Below the pieces are notes generated by a model. The model worked only from the letters and a program-made list of their open reading frames with translations. It did not search any database and was not told where the DNA came from. A stretch of DNA of 64,000 bases, from contig NC_080046.1 in NCBI RefSeq assembly GCF_012489685.1, positions 59,138,195 to 59,202,194 of the forward strand, in the 5' to 3' direction. The position numbers and the translations under genes were made by a program. Below, piece after piece: positions 10,975-22,920 of the stretch; the first letter of the stretch is position 1; each line of letters opens with the position of its first letter. The stretch is from Lotus japonicus (Eukaryota; Streptophyta; Magnoliopsida; Fabales; Fabaceae).

Positions 10975-13026
10975 CAATCTAAGCAAACAGGGTGTAAGTA
11001 CTCTACCCTTTCTCCTTCTTTTCTCCCTTTTAAACAAAAATGAAGGGAATATTGAAACAATAGCTAATAATTAAGACAGAATAATGGTGCTTAGAATGAG
11101 AAGCAGCGAGCAGTGATGGAAGGAAGAGGACAAATAGTCAGAAAATGTACAAAGTGGGGGAGAAAGAGAAAGAAAGTGAAAATAGCTAGTCAGGCACGTA
11201 GGGGAGAGGAGGAGTAACCGGCCTGCATTATATAATTATGGAAAATGTTTAGTTTGATAGGGACACTCCAATACAGTCACAATCAGAGATATAAAAATAG
11301 AAGAAAAAATAAATAAATATGTGATATGATAATTGATGTAATAAGAAACTTAATATGTGCATGCGAATAAATTAAAATGCTTTAGTTAGAAGTTAAAGAT
11401 CTGCCCACGAGAGGTAGCTAAATTGACAACGCATGTTAAGGGTGGGAAAACTTATTGGGTTTAATCCCACGCAATCCCTAACAGGAGGGATGAATAGTCC
11501 AACTATTACTAAATTCAAAATTTATAACAATTCACATCCGAATGGTGACTGAAATACAGGAAAATTTGCACTAAAATGCTTCTGAAAGAAAACTATCTAG
11601 TCATGACATATGTGGCATTGTTTTAATAGAGATAGTGTATATACTGTAGTCTGTAGAGTACTGTAATTTTTTCACTTAAGAGGAAGGATCCTAAGCAAAA
11701 TATACAAATAGTTGAATAGAATGCAGAATTTTTACTCTGTCAAGATCTTAGCAGAATCACATGATGATGAGGCTGACTACAAACTTTCTCATAATGAGAT
11801 GCTCATTGTCAGGATCTTAGAGTTTATGGACTCGATAATTATTTTTGGTCAACTATGGGGTCGACTAGTAGTTAGTCAATGGCTATGTTTTAGGGACACA
11901 GACACTAATCGACTATAGGCTTCTACTGTACGTCCTAAGGGACATGGCTCATGCCCTAATGTAGTAGTTAGTTAACTACTAAAACGGTAAAAAAATCGAA
12001 TCTTGTATAGATTAATAATACACAACTAGCTAAAAGGAGACAGCAACGTTAAAATTTATATGTTCTTTTCCTAGAGAGAATTGATTTTGGTGAAATGCCC
12101 AAACAGTTGGATACATATTTCATTTTCAAAATATGTTAATTTGCATTGACTTAATTTCAATAAAGTTTGGCTGCCCAAAAGCTATCCTCAACAGGCATTA
12201 GTAAATCATATCATGATGTTTGAAAAAATTCAAAGAAATATGAGAAAAGTTCAGAATGAGAAATTTGTCTCTTTCTAACTAGGACATGTCTTGAGTATAT
12301 AGAAACTTATCCTAATATTTACAATAGTGCTTGAGCGTTTTGTAAGTCTTACAAATTTTGCTTTGAGTATAATTGATTTTCAGATAAGTGAAAATCCGAC
12401 AATTGAGAATCAATTTTAATACTTAGAAACGTGGAACCAAATTTGCTATATGTGTTTTTCTTATCAAAACAGAGAAGACTAGACCACTATTTGAAGCAAC
12501 CTCCAATTAATATTTGGAGAGTGGCATTGAACCAATAGAATGATTGCAGGCCTTGTGATCTTTAGAGGGACCAAAAGGAATTCAAAGGCAGGTGAGTTAG
12601 GTAAAGAAATGATTACCATTTGCCCATTTTCCTCTTCTCAAAGATCAAACTGTCTCGTGGAACAAGGTGGTTAGAAGTGTACTATTGTAGTCAAGGGCAA
12701 TGGGAACAAGCAGATGCAGATGCAACAGCTCTTCATGATCCTGTATGCTCAGAAACTAGAAAAAGTGGCCATTCATGGTCAAAATGAAGAGGACAGTGCT
12801 TCGACCGTTGGAGAAAAACAACTGCTTTTCTCTTTCGGTTGTTTTGACTTGAGTTTTGAGAAAAGCAAACGTTTGAAAACAGAAAAAGGAATATATCAAT
12901 TTCAAGGCAATGGGGACCCATGTGTGATGATTCATGAAACCTCTTATATATCTCCCGACATATACACTCCACCAACAAACGCGTAAATTAATTAGAGTGA
13001 GATTGTTGTAACTCAAGCATAAGAGT

Positions 13027-13380
13027 TCATGTAAATGCAATTGCGTTAAATACATGAAGGAAGAGTTTATCCGCCCACAATGGTTCTACCTGACTCAAAC
13101 AAGACTCAATTAATGGATAATAGATATCTAACCAGACCACATCGATGTGGTTTAAACCAAAATATATACCCTGATTACTTTCAGCTTTAACTATACCAAA
13201 TGCTTTGGTTTCTCTTAACTTAGGTCCACTTTTGTACAAACGAAGGATGCATCCACCTTGGTTGCTGCTACCTAGAGTTGTTTGAGAAAACCCATGTTTA
13301 ACTAAACTAATGAGTTGCACATAATCATAATCAAACGTTAACTTCTTGCTTAAGGAAAAATCTAAGGGTCCAGTTTCCAT
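13027..13380 (-). other. unassigned 117-codon open frame
   Basis: An ATG-started frame (METGPLDFSLSKK...) of 117 residues with mixed, non-repetitive composition. I do not recognise a domain, and no splice partner was found. It may be a remnant of an old mobile element or chance. Low confidence that it is a gene. Confidence 0.15.
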
Positions 13381-14378
13381 GATTCACTAAGGAAATGCCA
13401 TTATGGGACATCTTTTTATTGATTTTCTTTTTAACCATCATCAACTAGCATAATCTTTAGCATTTTTATCATACGATTGAGATGCATTTGGATTCAATTT
13501 TGGGTATTGAGGGGTGCACCGATGACCTATATGGTGCTTAACTTCAAATATGTATGCTTTGCAAACTTAATTTGGATTATCTTTGATCATGATTCTCCTT
13601 AATCATAATTTTCCAAGCACACTTTACTATTGTGCTGTCTCTGAGCGATGTATTGATAATTTGATAGTGGGAACATGAATTTGACTTTTTGTATTTACAA
13701 TTGCTTTGTGGTCCCTTTAAAAAAAGAAGGTTAAAAAACTACAATAAGAGAGGTCCATCTTGCTTTCTTCTGGCATCTTTTTCAAGCAAAGTGCATTAAA
13801 TCATCATGTAAATATTATCTGCAGTAGAATTTAGTTTAGCCGACATATGATACATATGTGACAGAAAAGCACATTTCTATGCACATAAAAAGGGACAATT
13901 TTAGCTAAATGGAAACTCTGCAGCAAAATGCCTTTATTTCTAGTGGTCTAAAGACCATCACAAATGTAGGATTCAAGTATATAATAACTTTTTAGTTTAA
14001 ATTCATGTGAATCAAATTATTTTCATCACCTTTATTAATTTCTATATGTTTATTTTACTAAGTACATATTTGCATTTATATTAGGATCGAGGGTCGTAGA
14101 TCTTACGATATGATCCAAATCTTCTGATCTACAATTTTTTTGCCTTCTCCCGATCCAAAGTAGGATCTCAATCTTGACAACCTTATTTCTATGCACGTAA
14201 AAGACACCATTCTATCAAAACAGATACTTGTTGCCAAATTGTCTACAGCTCTCTCCTGCGGGACCTTGAGCATTAGTTTTTAGTTATAAAGGTCAAGATT
14301 GTTTCAATCAAAAAATAACTAAAAAACTTGGCCATTAATATTTAATAATGATAAGTTGTTACATGAGACGTAGAGGTA

Positions 14379-14602
14379 CTAGTATATAGGCCCGTGCTAT
14401 GCACGGTGTTTCATATCTGGTAATTTTTATTTTGTTTTTTGTCTCCTGAATTAAATCTTTGATAACATCATGTTAACAAATGCACATGCCTAAGTCAATT
14501 ATATGCAGGCATACGTTGGTTACCAGGAAGTTTGCAATAAAAAAAAATAATCCTAATGGATTATACATCAGATGGAAGCTTGTTACCATACATATATATG
14601 GA
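14379..14602 (-). mobile_element. Helitron-type 3' terminus, possibly a very short Helitron
   Basis: Read on the minus strand the sequence ends with a hairpin CCGTGC-ATA-GCACGG followed by a short spacer and CTAG, then T; this is the plant Helitron 3' end (hairpin plus CTRR, inserted between A and T). On the plus strand the CTAG starts at 14379 and is preceded by A. The 5' end is not certain: a GA|T junction at 14601-14603 next to a CATATATATG stretch would make a 224-base element, but the true 5' end may lie further right. Confidence 0.4.
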
Positions 14603-15796
14603 TACATCATACATAAGTGGCAACGAAATAAAGGTAAATGCTGTTACACTTGATATGGGTGGATAATAACATCCACCAGTTTGATATCTTCGGTTGAAAA
14701 AAGAAGAGATACCACTTGTCCAGTATGTATAGAATGCAGTTCACAGAAGAGTTTCCAACCTCTACCGATCTTAGCGTAGTTGAATCGTTCTGGTGCAAGT
14801 ATGCTACATAACATATGATAGAGCTCCAGAGGATCCAAAACCCAGCATAGCAATTCACAAGCAATAAAAAATACAAAGTGATGTCTTCACCACATGAGGG
14901 TCCCTTCTACTATCCCCTTTTGCTATGCCCTTCACAGAACAAACAAACAAACAGAGCATGGAGGAACTCATGTTTTTGTCAAAGGGGAGAAAAGGTGCAG
15001 ATATCATTTCAGATATCTATCTACCAACAACAAATCCATGCAATCGGTTATATCCACCATATATCCACTTGGTCCACCAAGGATCTTTCGAGATCCAAGG
15101 CACAAAATATAATTTTTTTAGTTCATTCATACTAGAAGACAACATCATATAATGGAGAACACTGTGATGGTGCATCAGTCACGAGTGCATCTTTCTCTTG
15201 CAAACCTTCCTTTTTTTTCATCTCATTTGAGCTTTTATTGATGAGCGTGCACATTATATGTGACTTGTGAATGCAGGAAAGAACAAGAAACATGGAAAAG
15301 GATAACAAAGCTTGTCTTTTGAAAACAATCTTTTTATGGTTTTTAATCATGAATCACCACAACCACAAGTCCACAAGTGTAGAAGATGAAATTCTCCCTA
15401 AAATTATGATTTCACAATTTGGACCCTTTTACATTAGATGTAAAGAACACTTGGGGTCAAATCTACTTTCACTAATACTAACAACTTTGATATATTTGGA
15501 ATGCCATGACAATTATTTTGGGTAAATAAGTTGAGAATAAGGCACAAATCAAGCTAGACAAGTAAGCCTTGCAGGAAACCATTGGCACACAGCTCCTAAA
15601 AAGAAAAAGCCCAAAATTTACATTCTTCCTTTCTGTTTGAGCATTAGTTTTCCAAGTAGAAAATCTCCCTTTAATTTGCTTCAAGCCATTGCAGAAAATC
15701 CCCCATTACAAGTTTAATTCTTCATCTCATCTTTCTCCATATTACACTGCAACAACCCTTTGTTTTGGAACTTAAACCACCTACAATGTTTTTTTT

Positions 15797-16012
15797 GTGT
15801 GTAAACCATTGTTATCTACTCTTCGAATGTCAACTATTCCAAATTCGAGATTTAGTCATAGTTAAAGTCTTTTATCTCTTTCAGGATTATGGTGTAAATC
15901 ATTGTTATTTTGTGTAAACCATTGTTATCCGGTCGCTCTTCAAATGTTAACTATTTCAAATTCGAGATTTAGTAACAATTAAAGTCTTTATTTCTTTCAG
16001 GATTATTGTGTG
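15797..16012. repeat. imperfect tandem duplication of about 100 bases upstream of the HAD gene
   Basis: Two direct copies, about 15797-15890 and 15911-16012, share blocks GTGTAAACCATTGTTATC, CAAATTCGAGATTTAGT and TTTCAGGATTAT. They end about 230 bases before the HAD-family ATG, so they sit in its promoter or leader region. The copies differ by scattered substitutions, so the duplication is not recent. Confidence 0.65.
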
Positions 16013-16242
16013 AAGATCAAACTCAATAACTTTTTTCACACACACTCTGTGTTGCCAACTTAGTCATCGCAATCGCAAGCCTAAACCAACAACAAAGTTG
16101 CAAAAGCTGGGTAGGATTAGGATTGTTGTGAGCATTGTTGCAAAATTGGATAGAATATGATAACTTATGAGTCCATATTACCATAAAGTGTAGGAAAAAT
16201 ATCAGACTTCACAACGAACTAGAACTGAACACAGCAAGTGCC

Positions 16243-19200
16243 ATGGCAACAACACGAGCAGTAGCATGTTCAATTCTCCCCACACACTCACGCCTTCCAC
16301 GCACATTCAACAACAGCTATAACAACACATTCTCCTTCCCCGCCGCGACTCACGCAACCGTTTCCCACCATTTTCCCCCTTCCAATTTTCCCGGAAAATC
16401 TTCCCGCCTCCTCACCGCCTTCTCCGCCGCCGATAACCGCCACACCGCATCTCCAGACCTCGCCGTTCTCCTCGAAATCGACGGGTAATCCTTCTCCTCA
16501 TCCTCATCATAATTCGAGATTCACTCTGTTAGCATGCTTCTCACGTTTTGTTCCGTTTCAACTGTTGCGTTCGTATTTTAGGGTTCTTGTGGATGCGCAT
16601 CGTTTGGGGAATTGCCTAGCCTTCAACAAAGGTATGAACAATTCTCTGCATCTGGAATTCTTCTGTGCTTGCTGTGAGTGTAACGTGCTGTGATTTTGTT
16701 TTTTTTCTTTCTCTGTTGTGCACGCAGCATTTGAGAAGCTTGGGCTTGATTGTGCGAGTTGGCCTGAACCTGTTTATACGGATCTTTTAAGGTCAGTTTG
16801 TTTTTGTGTAAATTTATTGGATTACTTTGCACTTGCGTATTCATGAAGTTGATTGATGGTACACTTGGATTCGTGTAAATCGATGCGTTGAGTTTCATTG
16901 AAGCTTAGGTTTCTTTGCAAATTTACTTGAGAGAAGACTGAAAATTATGTGAGTGAAGAGTGTATTCAACTTGATGGATGTGTACAATGGATATAGCCAT
17001 GTACAGTAAGAGCTAGCTAGCTTTTGGCTATAACAAACTGCATAGAAGCTATGGATGCTAACTGAAGGGAACTAGAGGGAACTAACTAATTAACGGAAAG
17101 TTAAACCGCCTAACTAACTAACTAACTAACTGTTGACTGCCTAACTAGCATAACTAACTAGAGCTTCTATGTCATGTTCTCGAGTGCTCATTACGTTTGG
17201 TCATTAGATATTGGAATCTATTCAGGAATCTATTCACTCTTGATTACCGCAAATTTGTGTGAATAAATACTTACATTGTTTGAGAAGTGTGAACCATTTT
17301 CAAATAACTTTGCAGGAGAAGTGCTGGAGATGAGGAAAAGATGCTATTTTTGTATTTTAATCGAGTAAGTTGTTCATCTTTTTTTTTCTGTAGTAGCAAA
17401 AGAAAAAAAAAGGAAGCATATTGGTAAATATCAGCTATTTTTTTTCATTGTAAACATTAATTGAGCCATATTTTACTGTTGTTGCCTGTAATATACAGAT
17501 TGGCTGGCCTGCATCATTACCCACGAATGAGAAGGGACTGTTCGCAAAAAGTGTTTTGCAGGAAAAGGTATCGTCCTTACTCCTTACCCTTGATCCTGAT
17601 GAATAGTATACTCCTAATAATTTGTGTTTTTACTTTGATGTATGAGGACCATGAAGTATGTATTACGTGCAATTAGTTAACTAGGACTGTTGTTAATGAT
17701 GAAGAACATAGAATCTTCAGAAATCCTTCTTAAACTGTCCTCATTCCCGTGAACTTCTGTTTATAATGAAAGAGACATTATGCCTCTCTACTTTAATACT
17801 AAACTTTACAACCAGAACATATCCCCTAGTAATGAAGCCTTTTCATTCCTATTTCTAGCATTTATAGGAGTAGCAAATTAACTTTGGGCTAATATGGAAA
17901 TAGAAATTAATGTTATTAGAATTCCAGAGGGATATATACTCCTTTTTCCTTTTTCATTGTTTTGTAGATTTTGAGAGAATAACTTATCCTCAGTTTTTCT
18001 GCTCCAAAAATAGAAGTAAATAGAAAATATAGTAGGGAAAAGAATTCCTATTTCCTATTGGAGTTTTATTTTGGCAAAACATATTACCTCTGAATTGTAC
18101 ATTGTCTCTGTTATTAATTAAAATGATATCTGGACTTATTGATGCAATTAATTACTTCAGTGATATTAAGTCCTAAGAGATTAGATTGTATAGCCTAGTT
18201 AACTAAATGTCCTTGCCCAAATGGTGAAATGATTTTTACTCGTATTAAGAATTTGATGATGAGAATTTATGGAGTTTGTGATTTATCATATATTGGCAGG
18301 AAAAGGCGATGAAAGAGTTTGTGATGTCAAAAAGTCTACCATTACGACCTGGTGTTGAACAGTGGGTTATCTAACATTCATTGAATATGATTGTGCTTGT
18401 GTCATATGTGTTTTATTTCTGGGGAGCTCTCTTTCAAGGAGAGCTGTACTTTCTGGGTACTGTTAGAAGAGCAATATGTACGTTAGTTAGTGAGAGCAAT
18501 CCCTTTAAACTTATATGTCTCTATTAAGTTATCATGAATGTCTCTATTAAGTTTTCATTTTCTCTTAAAACTTCAATGTCACTATTAAGTTATCATACAA
18601 GACGTTCTTTCACATTGACACATTTTGGATTTTATCCAATTCACAGTTGTTTGAGTGGATTTTATTCCTCTGGTTACTAATCACATGACAGACACTACTG
18701 GTTTTTAATTGTTATTTTCTCATCAATGACAAAAAGAAGTTTCACAGTTTAAAAATTTTAAGGATAGTTTTGTTATCTTGCCTTAGAATTTAATTTGGTC
18801 TTTACTGGATAGCAATAAATATATTTTACACAGAATAGATGGGCTGTCAAGATGAAGTAACGCTACCTACCAGTGCAAGACCCTAGATGTTTACATTACA
18901 TGTTAAATTTCCTTTTTCCCTCTTGATAAGATTTAGAATTGGCAGTTGGTCATCTATTGGTTTTTGACAGAGTTTTAGGTTAGGAAGTCCCAGTTTACAA
19001 TGCTTCTCCTTGTTTCCATTGTGTCTTAATAATAAACTGTTCTGCAATTGCTTGTGTTAGTTCTCCTACAGGTTTATAGGTTTCCCTGATATTTCAAGAA
19101 TTTTGAAACTTGGATGACTCTGGAACTTCAGTTTGTATTCCTTAACATAGTGAAATGTCTCCATTGACAGGTTTATTGATGATGCATGTGATGAAGGGAT

Positions 19201-21256
19201 TCCAGTTGTAATATTAACAGCCTACAGTAAAAATGGTGATAGTGATACTATAGCCAGGTACTTGTACTTAGTTCCAAATCTTTACAATGGTACTAATTAG
19301 CATACTACTATGATTATTAGAGGAATATGATTTTGCGGAGATCATCTAGAGACATTTTTTATCACCCAGAAACTCAGCTTGCTGGTTTGCTTTGGGTAGT
19401 GGAGGGGTGTGTTTGTGTGTGCCTGGGTTCCTTTTATTTGGAACATACTTGGAGCGTATGATATGTGTAATTGAGTCATTAAGAGAACTATTAAGTCTTC
19501 AGGTGGTCCTATTTGTGGAATATTTTAGGGAAGGTATAATTTTTAGGCAGTATAAGAAACATTTAGTACGCCTTCCATTCAATCGTTTTGTCTTCCATAT
19601 CTATACTGTCTTTGCTGCCCCCCTCCCTCTCACCAAAAAAACCAAATTCATTTCTTTCTCTCCATTTCAGTTTTTTTCCTTCCTGAACTGTAGATAATAA
19701 TCTGAGTAATAGACTAAGTTCAGTGAAGTTGTTTGGTATATGACTGCATGTTCCAATATATTGCAGACATTATATTGGGCTTGTTGAGATTCATGATTGA
19801 TCCTTGCTTGTTGCTTGTTTAGCTTCCTCTTTTTTATTTCCTAGAGAAAATGCTTGCTTCCGTTTTGCCTTATGTTTATTAAAACTTTTAGGGCTATAAT
19901 GGAAAAACTTGGTGATGATCGAAGCACGAAGGTAATTACTGTGGGGAATAAGGAGGTTGAGCAAAGCTCATATGGCCAACTGGTCTCAGGAAAGGTAATT
20001 GCTTCTGGTTTGGATGAAGAGCTTGCCAAGGAAGCCAAAAGAGCAGGTATATACTTCTTTAGTTGTTCATTATGCATGAGACCCTCATTCATGCATCTTT
20101 AGTTCACAGTGATGTGTTCAAACTGCTAAGGAGCCTTTCATTTCTGCCATTTTTGCTAGCTGCTGCTGAGAGACAAAGGTTGGCAAAGGAGGTAGCATCT
20201 GTGCTAAAGTTGAGTGTTGAGATTGATACCTCTGAAAGGTTAGTTCATTTGCCTCCACTTTATTTTGCAAAAAATAAAAATAAAATAGTGGTCTTAATTA
20301 TTTTTTCATGCATACTGTTTGGGATCCATACTCATAGACATAGAAATGATATTGTGTATGACTCAGCTTCGTAGTTGTTAGACAAGGCTCACTAAGGGTG
20401 TGTTTGAAGGGGGAAAGGAAAGAAATCAATGGAAAGTGATGAGGAAGATGGGAACAGATTAGGGGGAAATGAAGAAGAAAAACAGTTATTCCTTCAAGTG
20501 AACTGATCTATGCCTCATGTTTTGCTTTTTACAGTTGACAGCACAAGGATTACATAAATATCTTAATGTCTTTATTTCACCTTCGTAAAAGTGTGTTTCC
20601 TGATTAGGTATATTGAATTATCTTTTTAATGTCTACTTGTAGCTGTTCTGAAACAGTATACTATAAACCTCTCCAGAACATGAGCTTATGAACATATATT
20701 AGCATTTAACATCTTATCATTGAATATGAATGATTTATTTGGATTTTAATTGCATACTCAAATAGTAATGTTGTAGTCAGTTATCGTTCAATTTGCTGAT
20801 CATATGTCCACTTGTCCAGTCTAGATAAGATTGTAGTTGCGCTGTATGCGGGAGCCGAATGTGCAGGGTTACCTCTCTGCAACTGTGTCCTTGTTGCAGG
20901 AAGCCAATCTGGAGTAGCTGGAGCTGAACGGGTGGGCATGCCATGTGTTGTTTTACGGAGCAGGTGATTGCTTTGTTCTTGGAAGTTCAATGAATGAAAC
21001 ATGTAATGGATAGGTGTTCATAATAGAACTATTTCATATTTTCATTGGAAGTTCCTTAATTCCCTGGAATTCTGATTGTTTTCAATTTTAAATCGGTGTA
21101 TCTTAGAACTGTTTCTTCTTTTTGTTTGTTTCCTGCAGTTTGACCTCTAGAGCTGAGTTCCCATTGGCAGATGCTACAGTGGAGGGGTTTGGAGGCGCAG
21201 ATCTAACAATTTCAAAGTTGCGTGATCTTTGCAGCAAGAAAAAACCTAAGTATTGA
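16243..21256 (+). CDS. HAD-superfamily (CbbY-like) protein, probable plastid, likely non-canonical active site
   Basis: Eleven exons: 16243-16484, 16582-16631, 16728-16791, 17316-17364, 17499-17567, 18300-18361, 19171-19257, 19892-20046, 20160-20238, 20820-20963, 21139-21256. The spliced frame is 372 residues. The first 60 or so are Ser/His/Pro-rich with few acids, as in a transit peptide. The fold follows CbbY-type HAD hydrolases: motif I region LLEIDGVLVDAHRLGN (residues 76-91), a helical cap, SLPLRPGVEQFIDDA, motif II VVILTAYSK, and motif IV region CVLVAGSQSGVAGAERVGMP. The motif I nucleophile Asp is Glu78 (D80 is kept), and the acidic pair of motif IV reads Ala-Gly. Phosphatase activity therefore looks doubtful. 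CbbY relatives remove inhibitory sugar bisphosphates in plastids; this one may bind rather than cleave. It is tail-to-tail with RHD3. Confidence 0.88.
16933..17170. repeat. LTR-like insertion with TAAC repeat in HAD intron 3
   Basis: Within the third intron lies a block unlike its surroundings, with CATAGAAGCT at about 17041 and its inverse AGCTTCTATG at about 17162, and a (CTAA)n run near 17109-17131. On the minus strand the block ends with a TTCACTCACATAATTTTCAG-type stretch as at some Ty1/copia LTR ends. No target-site duplication was found, so the class is tentative. Confidence 0.3.
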
Positions 21257-22920
21257 ATGGTAATTACCTTAGCTGCAATTACGAAAAAATTTAAGATTTT
21301 CTTCTTTTAGTTTACGTGAATCAAATTTGTGATGATGCTGAAAACCTTCCCACACTAATTTTCTTATGCCAGAGTTATGAATTTACCCTTATCCAAGAAA
21401 TTTGCAATAAACACAACCACACTTGCTCTGGATTTGAAGCTTTTTGCCGGCCGAATGACGGGAATGGACCTCTAGAAAGGGAGTTTAAGATGAGTGTCTC
21501 TTCAGAGACAATGTATGCTGGTATTGGAATTATTTCATTTCATGTTGATATTTGGCGCTTCATATAACACATCCACAATATAGTATGAGAGAAACCACAC
21601 TGATACATGCGCTCTTGTTGTCGCAATTGCATGATCATATGTCTATCAGCAGCCTGAGGAAAGAGTTTTCTTGCTAGTCATTGTGGATGTGGAGAAGCTT
21701 TAACCGCAGTTGCTGGGTAAATATAATAGTTATAATGTAACATTAATTCATGTGATTGTTTTTTTTTTTTTTTATCTAAACGGATCTCAAGTCCTTCTTG
21801 CAGAGTGTAGAAACAAGATTGATTTTGTATTTCTTTTCTTTTAACACTTGAAAAATCCAACCATGGTGGGTTTGAAATGTCCCGTCGGACTAAGTGATTG
21901 AGCCATTTTTGGTAATAGACATTTGTCGCATTAGTGAAGTAGCCCCACTTGATGCATTATTAATCTTTAGCCCATTTATTTGGTCTTGTAATGGGTAGTT
22001 TACCAATAACTGATACTTTCATGTTAATCACTCCCAAAGAACTACTGGGCGGATTTTACGGCTATTAGTGACGCTAGAATTCCTCTCGCGTATCAGCATG
22101 CAGTGTTACTAAGGAATTGCTGGCGTCCCCAACGTTGGTTATCAGTTATTAAGGAGCTCTGAATGATCATCTAGCTGAGTTAAGAAATCATGATGTGGCA
22201 ACAGCAACTTCAAATTCTTCAGAGAAAGCTCATAGCTATCGTGTGGGCATATTGGGCGTCAATCCATTGCGAAACCATGCAGCACGTACATATACTAAAA
22301 ATAATTCTCTGATCAACTTCAATTGAAGCACAAAGTGATAGGAACAATTCTTATGTAGGGAGACTATTAAAAAGGACTAAGCGCAGTGCAAATGCTGCCA
22401 ACGAAGCAGCATGACCTCAGCTTTTAAGTTGAAAATGGTGTGGAAAACACAATCCCTTCTCCCTTCGATTAATCTTTTTTTATGTCAAAGACATGTTAAA
22501 CATAATCGGACCTTATTACTAATTGGACCCAGGGACCCATCAGATTGGATTGATGACAGGGTTTTGGTAATCTGATTTTGCAATTCTGCAATTTCAGTCT
22601 CTACAATTTCATTTATTACAATACAATGCATGGTGAGAAAGAAGCAAATGCGATTATGGCAAAAGTGGTCCTTTGCTGCATTAATGAATTCATCAGAATA
22701 TCAACATTTTAAAGTTGTTAAAATTCAAAGGAGAATTAGTTTGCAGTACTATATTCAGTCACTATAGGACGGATAATATTTTGAAGTAGAACCCAAATAG
22801 GGGTCCTTCACATAGTCAGATCAATTTACACTATAGTAAACGAAAGCAAAAATACAATACAAAACTTATCTGGGTAAGCACCCTAACTAGTGGATAATCT
22901 ATTCTGATGCCAACTTCAAC
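21257..22920. other. spacer between convergent HAD and RHD3 genes
   Basis: About 1.7 kb AT-rich sequence holding both 3' UTRs. A poly-T run lies near 21760. No gene or terminal-repeat element could be supported. Confidence 0.4.

Larger units (their letters stand above)
10975..15796. other. long AT-rich intergenic region
   Basis: About 4.8 kb without a supportable gene. It holds the LBD promoter side (up to about 12 kb), a Helitron-type end at 14379 (listed separately), and an unassigned 117-codon frame at 13380-13027 on the minus strand. No miRNA hairpin, tRNA or rRNA was recognised by eye. Confidence 0.4.

Noticed and set aside
14607..15350. Cluster of 70-90-codon frames on both strands
   Set aside because: None has a domain, conserved motif or plausible splice partner; expected by chance in 5 kb of AT-rich spacer.
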